From positions 5,280,501 through 5,344,500 of the forward strand of contig NZ_CP076134.1 in assembly GCF_018736085.1 (NCBI RefSeq): a stretch of DNA of 64,000 bases. The letters are read 5' to 3'. How positions within the stretch are numbered: position 1 is the stretch's first letter; every line of letters begins with the position of its first letter. The notes under the pieces were generated by a model, which saw only the letters and a program-made list of their open reading frames with translations, was not told where the DNA came from and ran no database searches. Below, in pieces: positions 53,673 through 62,443 of the stretch. This DNA comes from Bradyrhizobium sediminis (lineage in GTDB: Bacteria; Pseudomonadota; Alphaproteobacteria; Rhizobiales; Xanthobacteraceae). The translations under genes and the position numbers were made by a program.

Positions 53673-54464
53673 TCAATGACCCACGAAGACGGGCTTGCGC
53701 TTTTCGACGAATGCCTTGGCGGCTTCCTTGTGGTCGTCGGTCTCGCCGGAGCGCGAGTGATGCATGGCCTCGGCGTCGAAGCAGGCTTCCAGCGACAAAT
53801 GCTCGGCGTTGTTGATGTTGCGCTTGATGTAGCCCAGCGTCACCGACGGGCCCTGCGCCAGCGACATCGCCAGCTCGTGCGCCGCCGCCTCGACTTCGGC
53901 GTCGGGAACGACCTTGGTCACGATGCCGAGCGCGAGCGCTTCCTGCGCCGACAGCACCGGCGACATCAGATAGAGTTCGCGCGCCCTGGCGCTGCCCAGC
54001 ATCTGCGTGAGGAAGTAGGTGCCGCCGTAATCGCCCGACAGACCGACCTTGGCGAAGGCCGTGGTGATCTTGGCCGAAGCCGAGGCGACGCGGAGGTCGC
54101 AGGCCAGCGCGATCGAGAGACCTGCGCCGGCGGCGGCGCCATCGACCTGCGCCACCACGGGCTTCTGCATCTCGTGCAGGATGCGCGAGACTTCCATGCC
54201 GCGCCGAAGATTGGTCTTCTTGGCTTCGAACGGCAGCGGCGCCCGCCCCTCCGCCATCGATTTGACGTCGCCGCCGACGCAGAACGTGCCGCCCGCGCCC
54301 TTGAGCAGCACGGCGCGCACCTCGTGATCCTCCGCCGCCCGCCGTGCCGCCGCCACCAGCCCCAGCGTCATGTCCGGGTTGAGCGCGTTGCGTCGGTCCG
54401 GCCGGTTCATGGTGATGGTGAGCAGGCCGGACTCAAGCTTCTGCAGGACGATTTCATTGTTCAT
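53673..54464 (-). CDS. Enoyl-CoA hydratase/isomerase family protein (PaaG-like)
   Basis: A 263-residue crotonase with LLKGAGGTFCVGGDVKSMAE and GAAAGAGLSIALACDLRVAS as the oxyanion hole. TTAFAKVGLSGDYGGTYFLT resembles the PaaG-type isomerase loop and lacks the first hydratase glutamate, while RARELYLMSP keeps the second. Such enzymes act as ring-opening or double-bond isomerases on CoA esters. It lies near the other CoA-ester genes but is separated from them by the palindromic pair. Confidence 0.83.
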   Translation of the reverse strand: MNNEIVLQKLESGLLTITMNRPDRRNALNPDMTLGLVAAARRAAEDHEVRAVLLKGAGGTFCVGGDVKSMAEGRAPLPFEAKKTNLRRGMEVSRILHEMQKPVVAQVDGAAAGAGLSIALACDLRVASASAKITTAFAKVGLSGDYGGTYFLTQMLGSARARELYLMSPVLSAQEALALGIVTKVVPDAEVEAAAHELAMSLAQGPSVTLGYIKRNINNAEHLSLEACFDAEAMHHSRSGETDDHKEAAKAFVEKRKPVFVGH

Positions 54465-54496
54465 GAGGTGGCGCCTTTGTTGTTACTGATTTTCAG

Positions 54497-54611
54497 TCGT
54501 CCCTGCGAACGCAGGGACCCATAACCCCGGACGTCAGTTGTTGCCAAGCTGTCTGCCTCTGTCCGGAACGATGGGCCGCAGCGTATGGGTCCCCGCGTTC
54601 GCGGGGACGAC
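54497..54611. repeat. Palindromic repeat, family B (copy 3)
   Basis: GTCGTCCCTGCGAACGCAGG at the left, CGCGTTCGCGGGGACGAC at the right, with inner GGGACCCATA / TATGGGTCCC. The stem sequence has changed compensatorily compared with copies 1, 2 and 4. Confidence 0.85.
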
Positions 54612-54620
54612 GAGGGTCCG

Positions 54621-55829
54621 TCACTTCTTCACCAGCGGGCAGCGCGACAATTCCAACGACTGGAACGCCTCGTTGCCGGGAATTGTCGCCAAGAGCTTGT
54701 AGTCGTCCCAGCGGCCCTTGGATTCCGACGGCTTCTTGACTTCGAACAGATACATGTCGTGCACCATGCGGCCGTCCGCACGGATCTTGCCGTTTTTGGC
54801 GAACATGTCGTTGATCGGGGTGTCCTTCATGACCTTGATGACGGCGGCCGAGTCGGTGGTGCCTGCGGCCTTCACCGCCTTGAGATAATGCCCGACCGAC
54901 GAGTAGATACCGGCCTGCGCCGCCGTCGGCATCCGCTTGACGCGCGCCATGAAGCGTTTCGAAAACGCCCGGGTGTCGTCGTCGAGGTCCCAGTAGAAGG
55001 CTTCGGCGAGCAGCAGGCCCTGCGCGGTCTCAAGCCCAATGCTGTCGATATCGGTAATGAAGGCGAGCAGCGGCGACAGCTTCTGGCCGCCGCTCTTCAT
55101 CAGCCCGAATTCGGCCGCCTGCTTGATCGCGTTGATGGTGTCGCCGCCGGCATTGGCGAGCCCGACGACCTTGGCCTTCGATGCCTGCGCCTGCAGCAGG
55201 AACGAGGAGAAGTCGGAGGTATTGAGCGGATGCTTGACGCCGCCCAGCACCTTGCCGCCGGACTTCACCACCACGTTGGTGGTGTCCTTTTCCAGGTCCT
55301 GGCCGAACGCATAGTCGGCGGTCAGGAAGAACCAGGTCTCGAACCCTGATTTGACGGTCGCAAGCCCGGTGACGTTGGCCTGGGCGAAGGTGTCATAGGC
55401 ATAATGCACGGTATAGGGACCGCACGCCTCGTTCGAGAGCCGGATCGAGGCGGGACCGTTGAAGATCACGATCTTGTTGCGCGCTTTGGCGATCTCGCCG
55501 GCGGCGAGCGCGGTGGCGGATGCGGCGACATCGATGAGGGCTTCGACGCCCTGGTTGTCGAGCATATCGCGCGCGATGCTCGCGGAGAGGTCGGCCTTGT
55601 TGAGATGATCGGCCGCGATGATCTCGATCTTGCGCCCCAGCACCTCGCCGCCGAAATCCTCCACCGCCATCTTCGCGGCGGTCTCGCTGCCCGGTCCGGT
55701 GATGTCGGCATAGAGCCCGGACATGTCGAGAATGGCGCCGAGTTTTAGCGGCGGCTTGCTCTGCGCGAATGCCGCGGTGGCGGCCAGCGCCAGCACCGAT
55801 GCGAGAACAGACGAAAATACGCGCTTCAT
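54621..55829 (-). CDS. ABC transporter substrate-binding protein (branched-chain amino acid/aromatic type, LivJ-like)
   Basis: A 402-residue periplasmic binding protein with a signal peptide (MKRVFSSVLASVLALAATAA, cleavage after AFAQ). LKLGAILDMSGLYADITGPG, AAKMAVEDFGGEVLGRKIEI and YDTFAQANVTGLATVKSGFE define the Leu/Ile/Val-binding superfamily, which also binds aromatic acids and short acyl compounds. A good GGGAGG site precedes ATG 55829. The permeases and ATPases (LivHMGF) are not adjacent. Its place beside CoA-ester genes suggests uptake of that pathway's substrate. Confidence 0.88.
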   Translation of the reverse strand: MKRVFSSVLASVLALAATAAFAQSKPPLKLGAILDMSGLYADITGPGSETAAKMAVEDFGGEVLGRKIEIIAADHLNKADLSASIARDMLDNQGVEALIDVAASATALAAGEIAKARNKIVIFNGPASIRLSNEACGPYTVHYAYDTFAQANVTGLATVKSGFETWFFLTADYAFGQDLEKDTTNVVVKSGGKVLGGVKHPLNTSDFSSFLLQAQASKAKVVGLANAGGDTINAIKQAAEFGLMKSGGQKLSPLLAFITDIDSIGLETAQGLLLAEAFYWDLDDDTRAFSKRFMARVKRMPTAAQAGIYSSVGHYLKAVKAAGTTDSAAVIKVMKDTPINDMFAKNGKIRADGRMVHDMYLFEVKKPSESKGRWDDYKLLATIPGNEAFQSLELSRCPLVKK

Positions 55830-56215
55830 GAAAACCTCCCTGCGGGCAGGCCGCATTGCCTGCGGCCTCCATTTCTGTTGTCGCGATCATGCCGGAAGGT
55901 GCCGGCAGCGGCAAGCAGCGCGCCAGCGCGGCAGTCATGCTGTTGCTTCACGCTTCACTCAGTTTTTTCCGCAAAGCGGAATGGTCAGCGAATGCTTGTC
56001 GTCGCGATGGAGAAATCTATCAACGAGTCGTCCCGGCGAACGCCGGGACCCATACGCCGTGCATTATCGTTCGGGCACGGAGGCAGAGACCTTCTGCAGC
56101 AATCAACGCCGGTGGCTATGGGTCCCGGCTCAGCGCTCGCTATGCTCGCTTGGCCGGGACGACGATGGTGGGTCGATGCGGGCTGAATTGGGTGCGCACG
56201 AAGCGGAAATGAGCG
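55830..56215. other. Non-coding stretch containing repeat family B copy 4
   Basis: Upstream region of the binding-protein gene; its promoter should lie near 55840-55960. The right part is the family B repeat at 56027-56163. No gene was recognised. Confidence 0.5.
56027..56163. repeat. Palindromic repeat, family B (copy 4)
   Basis: GTCGTCCCGGCGAACGCCGG at the left and GGCCGGGACGAC at the right, with inner GGGACCCATAC / TATGGGTCCC, as in copies 1 and 2. Confidence 0.85.
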
Positions 56216-56629
56216 TCACCCCAATAGCCCCTTCCCCGGCACATGGTTGAGCTCGAGCCTGATGCCATCCGGATCCTCGAACAGCAGCGAGTAATAGCCC
56301 GGCGCCCACTGATCCTCGCGCGGCGCGCGGATGATCCTGGTGCCGAGCGAGACCAGAAAAGTGTGTAGCTCGTCGATGTCGGCGCGCTCGCGGGCGCGGA
56401 AGCAGAGGTGGTGCAGGCCGACGCGCTTCTGCTCGAAGGCAGCACCGGCATGCTCGGGCGACGGCGCGCTGATCCCGACCGCGGTGCGGCCGCCGACGCA
56501 GTAATAGGTGGTCTCGGTATCGATGACGGGCTTCAGCCCGAGAAACGGCAGGAGCTTGCGATAGAATTCGCGGGAGCGCTCGAAATTCGATGCGGTCAGG
56601 AAAATGTGCGCGATGCCGTTGACTTCCAT
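56216..56629 (-). CDS. VOC family protein (glyoxalase-like)
   Basis: A 137-residue single-module protein: INGIAHIF-type start as MEVNGIAHIFLTASNFERSR, YYCVGGRTAVGI, VGLHHLCFRARERADIDEL and the C-terminal YYSLLFEDPDGIRLELNHV. Metal ligands fit His 8, His 74-75 and Glu near 127 of the VOC pattern. ATG 56629 with AAGGGGAAG before it is chosen; a TTG at 56650 is possible. Function could be glyoxalase, dioxygenase or resistance; the substrate is unknown. Confidence 0.82.
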   Translation of the reverse strand: MEVNGIAHIFLTASNFERSREFYRKLLPFLGLKPVIDTETTYYCVGGRTAVGISAPSPEHAGAAFEQKRVGLHHLCFRARERADIDELHTFLVSLGTRIIRAPREDQWAPGYYSLLFEDPDGIRLELNHVPGKGLLG

Positions 56630-56707
56630 CGTCTTCCCCTTCGTCGACAATGCGATTTCGGATAAATTCGGATAATGTTATCCGCCGATCGCCGCAAGCA
56701 TACAGGA

Positions 56708-57526
56708 ATGGATCCGATCCAGAGCAGCGTCATGCAGCAGGTGCCCGCTACGCGGGCGCGTTGCGCCGCATTTGCCGCGGCGGCGCTGACATGCGTGGCT
56801 CTTGCCGCCGCTGCGCCGGCGCACGCGGCGGGATGTTCGTTCGCGCCGCTGGGTGAGGGCCGCGTCGCCGCGGTGATCGATGCGCGAACGTTTCGCCTGC
56901 AGGACGGCCGCGAGATCCGCCTCGCCGGCATCGAAACGGCTGCGTCGGGGAAAGCCGGCCGGGCGTCGGCGCTGGCGGCGATCATTGCCGGCCGCGACGT
57001 CAGCTTGCACGGCGAGGACGACACCCCGGACCGCTACGGCCGCCAGCCCGCTTTCGTCTATCTCGCCGGCGCCGACATCCCGGTGCAAGGCGTGCTGCTG
57101 GCGCAGGGCGAGGCGCTGGTATCGGCCGACGTCACCGGGAAGGAATGCGCGGCAAGCCTGTTCGCCGCGGAGGCCGAGGCGCGGGGCGCCAAACGAGGAA
57201 CCTGGGCCGATCCGGCGGCCATAAAAAACGCGGAAAGTCCGGGCGATATTTTGGCCGGGATCGGGCGCTTTACCGTGGTCGAGGGCAAGGTTTTGTCGGT
57301 CAGGCAGGCCGGGGCAACGACTTACCTGAATTTCGGGCGGAACTGGACACGGGACTTTGCCGTGACTATTTCAAGGCGGGTGTTACCGGCGATCGAGGCC
57401 GGAGGGATCGGCCTTAAGTCGCTCGAAAATCGACGGATTCGCGTCCGCGGCTGGGTCGAGGCGCGGCAAGGACCGCGGATCGAAGTGCTGCGGGTGGGAC
57501 AGATTGAAATGCTGGGCGGGAACTAG
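56708..57526 (+). CDS. Exported staphylococcal-nuclease-fold protein, catalytic residues altered
   Basis: A 272-residue protein with a signal peptide (AFAAAALTCVALAAAAPAHA) and an SNase fold: GRVAAVIDARTFRLQDGREI, RLAGIETAASG, PDRYGRQPAFVYLAGADIPV and GVLLAQGEALV. Compared with active nucleases, the first metal Asp (VDGDT) reads DART, and the Pro-Glu after the second Asp (GID-PE) reads GIETAA, so the general base is missing while the DRYGR arginine remains. A C-terminal domain (about 180-272, WTRDFAVTISRRVLPAIEAG) is unassigned. Probably not a nuclease as such. Start uncertain: ATG 56675 or 56732 are also possible. Confidence 0.75.
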   Translation: MDPIQSSVMQQVPATRARCAAFAAAALTCVALAAAAPAHAAGCSFAPLGEGRVAAVIDARTFRLQDGREIRLAGIETAASGKAGRASALAAIIAGRDVSLHGEDDTPDRYGRQPAFVYLAGADIPVQGVLLAQGEALVSADVTGKECAASLFAAEAEARGAKRGTWADPAAIKNAESPGDILAGIGRFTVVEGKVLSVRQAGATTYLNFGRNWTRDFAVTISRRVLPAIEAGGIGLKSLENRRIRVRGWVEARQGPRIEVLRVGQIEMLGGN

Positions 57527-57583
57527 CCCGCCGGCCAACAACGAGTAGCTGAAGTGGCGGTTTGTGCGGGACGGCGCCAGGGA

Positions 57584-59041
57584 ATGACGAGCCGCGGCCT
57601 TTGGGCTGCGGGTTCCCTGCTCTGCGCGCTCGCGCTGGCCGGCTGCGGCGATTTCAGCCGGTTCCAGACCGCCGCGCCCTCGGCCGCCAGTCCGGTCAAA
57701 CCGAACCGGATGGTCGCACAGACGCCCGCCGCCGAGCGCGAACATGAGCGCATCCTCTCCTCCTATGGCGGCGCCTATGACGACCCGAAGCTGGGAGCCC
57801 TGATCGGCAAGACGGTCGACCGGTTGGTGGCGGCTTCCGATCGTCCCGACCAGGCCTACAGGGTGACCATCCTCAATTCCGGCGCGGTCAATGCGTTTGC
57901 GCTGCCGACCGGCCAGCTCTACGTGACCCGCGGCCTGATTGCGCTCGCCAGCGACACCTCGGAACTGTCGTCGGTGCTGAGCCACGAGATGGCGCATGTG
58001 CTGGCCAAGCACGCTTCGATCCGCGAAGACCAGGCGCGCCAGGCCGCCGTCGTCACCCGCGTCGTCACCGACATGGGCAACGATCCCGATTTGACTGCGC
58101 TGGCGCTCGCCAAGACAAAACTGACGATGGCGAGCTTCTCGCGCGCCCAGGAATTCGAGGCCGACGGCATCGGCGTCGGCATTTCGGCGCGCGCCCGTTT
58201 CGACCCCTACGGCGCCGCGCGCTTCCTGGCCTCGATGGAGCGCAACGCTGCGCTGAAGGCGGGCAAGGCCTCGCTCGATCCGCGCGCGCAGGACTTTCTG
58301 TCGTCGCACCCGGCGACGCCTGAACGCGTGCAGAACGCACAGAACTCGGCCCGCCAGTTCACCTCGCCGCAGGGCGGCGAGCGCGACCGCGAAACCTATC
58401 TCGCCGCTATCGACAACATCGTCTATGGCGAAGACCCCAGCGAAGGTTTCGTGCGCGGCCGGCGCTTCCTGCACCCGAAACTCGGCTTCACCTTCGCCGC
58501 CCCCGACACCTTCACGCTGGACAATACCGCGCAGGCCGTGATCGGCGTGCGCGAAGGCGGCACGCAGGCGATGCGCTTCGACGTGGTGCGGGTGCCGGCG
58601 GAGCAGACGCTGGTCGACTATCTCAATTCCGGCTGGATGGAGAACGTCGACAAGGGTTCGGCCGAAGAGCTGACCATCAACGGCTTCCCGGGGGCGTCCG
58701 CGACCGCGCATGGCGACCAGTGGCAGTTCAAGGTCTACGCGCTGCGCTTCGGCAGCGACGTCTACCGCTTCATCTTCGCCTCCCGGCAGAAGACCACCGA
58801 GAGCGAGCGCAACGCGCGGGAAACCGTCAACTCGTTCCGCCGCCTGACGCTGGCGGAAACCCAGGCCGCGCGGCCGCTGCGCATCAAGGTGATCACCGTG
58901 CAGCCCGGCGACACCGTGGAATCGCTGTCACACCGCATGGCCGGCGTCGATCGCCCGGCCGAGCGCTTCCGCATCCTGAACGGGCTCGATGCACACGCCC
59001 AGGTGAAAGCCCGCGACCGCGTCAAGATCGTGGTGGATTGA
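57584..59041 (+). CDS. M48 family metalloprotease, lipoprotein (BepA/LoiP-like)
   Basis: A 485-residue lipoprotein with lipobox LAGC near residues 19-22 and an M48 protease domain (about 60-235): zinc site HEMAH in VLSHEMAHVLAKHASIREDQ, third ligand in EFEADGIGVG, and NAFALPTGQLYVTRGLIALA. The C-terminal half has an unassigned region (AAPDTFTLDNTAQAVIGVRE) and ends with a LysM-like segment (VQPGDTVESLSHRMAGVDRP), which may bind peptidoglycan. It probably performs periplasmic quality control of outer-membrane proteins. ATG 57584 is preferred; the longer frame from 57554 lacks a signal sequence. Confidence 0.88.
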   Translation: MTSRGLWAAGSLLCALALAGCGDFSRFQTAAPSAASPVKPNRMVAQTPAAEREHERILSSYGGAYDDPKLGALIGKTVDRLVAASDRPDQAYRVTILNSGAVNAFALPTGQLYVTRGLIALASDTSELSSVLSHEMAHVLAKHASIREDQARQAAVVTRVVTDMGNDPDLTALALAKTKLTMASFSRAQEFEADGIGVGISARARFDPYGAARFLASMERNAALKAGKASLDPRAQDFLSSHPATPERVQNAQNSARQFTSPQGGERDRETYLAAIDNIVYGEDPSEGFVRGRRFLHPKLGFTFAAPDTFTLDNTAQAVIGVREGGTQAMRFDVVRVPAEQTLVDYLNSGWMENVDKGSAEELTINGFPGASATAHGDQWQFKVYALRFGSDVYRFIFASRQKTTESERNARETVNSFRRLTLAETQAARPLRIKVITVQPGDTVESLSHRMAGVDRPAERFRILNGLDAHAQVKARDRVKIVVD

Positions 59042-59818
59042 GTGGGCTGGTCGGGTTCGACGCTCGATTCGGCGATGCAGACGGAAGCGAACGCCCAGCC
59101 GAACGCCGCGGCTGCTTCGAGCGTCTGGCAATATGGCCGCCGCGGCGACACGATTGAGCAGGCCATCTGGAGCGGCGATTTCAGCCTTCCGCTATCGTGG
59201 CATTTCCACCAGCAAATTCAGATCACGGCGGTTCTGATCGGGCGGCGGCATTTTCTCGCGGCGAACCGGCCTGTCACCGTCAACGCCGGCGAAATCCTCA
59301 TCTTGCCGGCCGGATTGCCGCACAAGGCGCTCGGCATCGAAAACGATCGCACGCTGAGCCTCAATCTCTATCTTCCGCATTCAGCCGACGCCCTGCGGAA
59401 GGATGCGATCATCGTGCCGACCCCGCGCTGGTTTGCGGGCAGGATGACCGGCGGTCTGGTGAGTGACTGGGCCATGACCACGCTGATGCGTTCGGGGCAA
59501 TGCGGCTTCGAACGCGTTGCCGAGGCCGTGGCGACCATGCCGCCGGACGAGCATCTGAACATCAGCGATGTCGCGTCGACGCGGGGCATGAGCCGGGAAG
59601 GCTTCATCCGCTGGTTTCGCCGCAACGCCGGAGTGACGCCTCACGCCTACCGCGTTGCGCGTCGGCTGAACCGCGCCCGCATGCTTTTGGCGACCGACGC
59701 CGCGCCCGCGGAAGCGGCTGCCGAGGCCGGGTTCGCCGACCAGAGCCATTTGGGGCGCCATTTCCGACTCGCCTTCGGCGTCACGCCCGGCGCCTATCGC
59801 CGCGCCGTTCGCCGCTGA
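59042..59818 (+). CDS. AraC family transcriptional regulator
   Basis: A 258-residue regulator with an N-terminal cupin-type sensor (LPLSWHFHQQIQITAVLIGR, VNAGEILILPAGLPHKALGI) and two C-terminal helix-turn-helix motifs (ISDVASTRGMSREGFIRWFR, AAEAGFADQSHLGRHFRLAF, FGVTPGAYRRAVRR). The GTG start directly follows the stop of the M48 gene; ATG 59075 is an equally good start. Stands before a TauE/SafE-type exporter and probably controls it. Ligand unknown. Confidence 0.87.
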   Translation: MGWSGSTLDSAMQTEANAQPNAAAASSVWQYGRRGDTIEQAIWSGDFSLPLSWHFHQQIQITAVLIGRRHFLAANRPVTVNAGEILILPAGLPHKALGIENDRTLSLNLYLPHSADALRKDAIIVPTPRWFAGRMTGGLVSDWAMTTLMRSGQCGFERVAEAVATMPPDEHLNISDVASTRGMSREGFIRWFRRNAGVTPHAYRVARRLNRARMLLATDAAPAEAAAEAGFADQSHLGRHFRLAFGVTPGAYRRAVRR

Positions 59819-59885
59819 CCGCGGTCACTTTCGTTCCAGACGACGCGTGCGCCGCCGGTCAGACTGCTCCCCGACCGGGAGGAAC

Positions 59886-60644
59886 ATGATGGATATCGGG
59901 ACGGCAGCTTTGTTGTCGGGAGCGGGCCTCGTCGGCGGGGTCGTCAATGCCGTAGCGGGCGGGGCCACGCTGATCACCTTCCCGGCCATGCTGGCGGCGG
60001 GATTGCCGCCGCTGATTGCGAACGTATCCAACGCGGTCGCCATGACGCCCGGTCATTTGGTTGCCGCACTGACGGATCGTCGGCAACTCCCCGCGCTGGA
60101 CCGCCGGCTGGCCGCCACGGCTGGCATCGCGATTACGGGCGGCGCGATCGGCGCGTGGCTTCTTCTCGTCACGCCGGAGCGCCTGTTCACGGCGCTCGTC
60201 CCGGCCCTGATCGGCCTGGCCACACTGATCTTCGCGTGTGGCGTTCGCATCCAGTCGGCGCTTTCGCGGAAGTATCGCGATCGCGGCGACCTTGCGAGAG
60301 ATGCGCTGCTGCTGCCGACCGCGGCCTATGGCGGCTACTTCGGCGCCGGCCTCGGCGTCATGCTGCTCGCCTTGCTCACGCTCACGGGTCGGGAAGAGAT
60401 TCGCGCCGTCAATGCACTCAAGAACCTTCTTGCAACGGCCGTCAGCCTCGCCTCGGTGACCGTCTTCGCGATCCAGGGCGTCGTCCACTGGTTTGAGACG
60501 ATCGTGATGTTCGCGGGCGCCTCCTGTGGAGGGGTGCTCGGCGGCAAGCTCATCGCGGTGCTGCCGCCGCCGATCGTGCGCGCGCTCGTTGCCGCGATCG
60601 GGGCCTTGATGACGAGCATCTATGCCTGGCGGTACTGGTGCTGA
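59886..60644 (+). CDS. TauE/SafE family (TSUP) membrane transporter
   Basis: A 252-residue inner-membrane protein with about eight hydrophobic spans: GAGLVGGVVNAVAGGATLIT, MLAAGLPPLIANVSNAVAMT, GIAITGGAIGAWLLLVTPER, ALVPALIGLATLIFACGVRI, AYGGYFGAGLGVMLLALLTL and GASCGGVLGGKLIAVLPPPI. Family members export sulfite or organosulfur anions or import other small anions. ATG 59886 (or 59889) with GGGAGGA before it. Preceded by an AraC regulator. Confidence 0.88.
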   Translation: MMDIGTAALLSGAGLVGGVVNAVAGGATLITFPAMLAAGLPPLIANVSNAVAMTPGHLVAALTDRRQLPALDRRLAATAGIAITGGAIGAWLLLVTPERLFTALVPALIGLATLIFACGVRIQSALSRKYRDRGDLARDALLLPTAAYGGYFGAGLGVMLLALLTLTGREEIRAVNALKNLLATAVSLASVTVFAIQGVVHWFETIVMFAGASCGGVLGGKLIAVLPPPIVRALVAAIGALMTSIYAWRYWC

Positions 60645-60686
60645 TCGCCGCTCCGCGACCACGATGGCGGCAGCCACCGACCCAGC

Positions 60687-60717
60687 AAAAAAGCCCGGTC
60701 TCGCGACCGGGCTTCTT
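60687..60717 (-). terminator. Intrinsic terminator (CarD gene end)
   Basis: Stem GCCCGGTC (60693-60700), 4-base loop, GACCGGGC (60705-60712). On the minus strand it is followed by TTTTTT, so it ends carD transcription. The weaker T-rich side on the plus strand could also serve the TauE gene. Confidence 0.85.
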
Positions 60718-60740
60718 ATTACTGAACCACTGAAGCTGGC

Positions 60741-61550
60741 TTACGCCGCCTCGTCCGCGACGGCGTCATCGCCTTCGGCGTCCGCATCTGCGTCGCCCTC
60801 GGCGCCGGCTTCGGCTTCGGCCTTGGCGCCGCGGCGCGGGCTCTTGGCGAGCTGGCCTTCGATTTCCTTGACCGCTTCGGTCTCGGTCGAGTGCTGCACC
60901 ACGGCGATTTCTCGCGACAGCCGGTCGAGCGCCGCCTCGTAGAGCTGGCGCTCGCTGTAGGACTGTTCGGGCTGCGATTCCGAGCGATAGAGATCGCGCA
61001 CCACTTCGGCGATCGCGACGATGTCACCGGAATTGATCTTGGCTTCGTATTCCTGGGCCCGGCGCGACCACATCGTGCGCTTGACGCGCGCGCGGCCTTT
61101 CAGGGTTTCCAGGGCCTTCTTGACCAGCGCCGGCTCCGACAGCTTGCGCATGCCGACATTGGCGACCTTCGCGGTCGGCACCCGGAGCGTCATCTTGTCC
61201 TTCATGAAATTGATCACGAACAGCTCGAGCCTGGCGCCGGCGATCTCCTGCTCCTCGATGGCCAGGATCTGGCCAACGCCGTGCGCGGGATACACCACGA
61301 ATTCATTGGTCTTGAAGCCCTGGCGCTGGGTCAGAACCTTCTTCGGCTCTTCCACCCGGGGAGCGGCAGCTACGGGCTTGGCGGCGGCAACCGGCTTCAC
61401 CGCGGCCTTCACGACAGGAGCCTTGGCCACGGGAGCCTTCACGGCAGGCGCCTTCACGGCGGCCTTCGGGGCCGTCTTGGGGGCGACCTTCGAGGCAGTG
61501 GCCTTCGCACCGGTCGCTTTCGCGGCAGTTTTTGCAGTCTTGTTTGGCAT
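60741..61550 (-). CDS. CarD/CdnL family transcriptional regulator with H1-like tail
   Basis: A 269-residue protein. The CarD_TRCF RNA-polymerase-interaction domain spans about 75-140 (TNEFVVYPAHGVGQILAIEE, LELFVINFMKDKMTLRVPTA), followed by the helical DNA-contact domain (MRKLSEPALVKKALETLKGR, RRAQEYEAKINSGDIVAIAE). Residues 1-70 are a Lys/Ala/Pro-rich basic tail with repeated KAPVAKAPVVKA-type units, and the C-terminus is acidic (EGDADADAEGDDAVADEAA). CarD regulates initiation at rRNA and stress promoters by stabilising open complexes. A longer frame starting ATG 61835 would extend the basic tail further; the ATG at 61550 is the conservative choice. Confidence 0.87.
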   Translation of the reverse strand: MPNKTAKTAAKATGAKATASKVAPKTAPKAAVKAPAVKAPVAKAPVVKAAVKPVAAAKPVAAAPRVEEPKKVLTQRQGFKTNEFVVYPAHGVGQILAIEEQEIAGARLELFVINFMKDKMTLRVPTAKVANVGMRKLSEPALVKKALETLKGRARVKRTMWSRRAQEYEAKINSGDIVAIAEVVRDLYRSESQPEQSYSERQLYEAALDRLSREIAVVQHSTETEAVKEIEGQLAKSPRRGAKAEAEAGAEGDADADAEGDDAVADEAA

Positions 61551-61966
61551 TGCGCTTCTTTTGTTTTTCGAGGATTTTGCAGCCGAGGCCTTGGTGGCGG
61601 TCCGGGTATCCCTGAGGGACGTCCGGGCACGGCTCTTGGTTGCGCTACGGCTCACCGCGGCGGCTTTTTTCGTCGTCGTCGTCTTGGAAGCACTCTTTTT
61701 ACGCGTTTTCTGTGACACAGCCTGCGCGCGGAACTGCCACGCCCCTGTTCGATGTTTTTCACGGGAACCCATAGGGGCCATACGGGGCTGACGGGTTCGG
61801 CTTATAATGTATGCAATATAGCACATTTTCCGCAAAAATCAATGATTTACGCCCCGTCAGGGGGCTTTGCAGGCGGTTTCGGCCGTTTCAGCGGGATTAG
61901 GGTTAAGTCGACGGCAATTTGGGGCCGAACCGGCCCCAATTCAATCGAGCCAAAGGTGGCTTCGAA

Positions 61967-62305
61967 TCAGTCGCCGGTGCCGGGCTTCGGAGAAAAATAT
62001 TTCTCGAACTTGCCTTCCATCCCCTCGAAATCCTTGGCGTCGTCAGGGGAGTCCTTCTTCTGGGTGATGTTCGGCCAGCTCTTGGCATATTCGGTATTCA
62101 CCTCCAGCCACTTCTCCAGGCCGGGCTCGGTGTCGGGCTTGATCGCGTCGGCGGGACATTCCGGTTCGCACACGCCGCAGTCGATACATTCGTCGGGATG
62201 GATGACCAGCATGTTCTCGCCCTCGTAGAAACAGTCTACCGGGCAGACCTCAACGCAATCGGTGTATTTGCATTTAATGCAGGCTTCAGTGACGACGTAA
62301 GTCAT
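61967..62305 (-). CDS. fdxA: Seven-iron ferredoxin (FdxA type)
   Basis: A 112-residue ferredoxin with the 7Fe-8S pattern: C9, C17 and C50 for the [3Fe-4S] cluster and C21, C40, C43 and C46 for the [4Fe-4S] cluster, in segments [17 protein letters not shown] and [12 protein letters not shown]. The longer C-terminal tail ([20 protein letters not shown]) is usual for this rhizobial form. Small electron carrier; partners may include the Fpr at 3555-4328. Confidence 0.93.
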   Translation of the reverse strand: MTYVVTEACIKCKYTDCVEVCPVDCFYEGENMLVIHPDECIDCGVCEPECPADAIKPDTEPGLEKWLEVNTEYAKSWPNITQKKDSPDDAKDFEGMEGKFEKYFSPKPGTGD

Positions 62306-62443
62306 CCAGGGCTCCGAAACGGGTCAGTTTTGCGTGGTTTGCGTAGCGCATGAACTGCGCAGCCGCAAGTGAAGCAACGCGCCAAAAAGGCGCGCTTTCA
62401 GCATTCCTGCGCCAGCCTGAACGCGCATGAAAGCAAATAGTTA

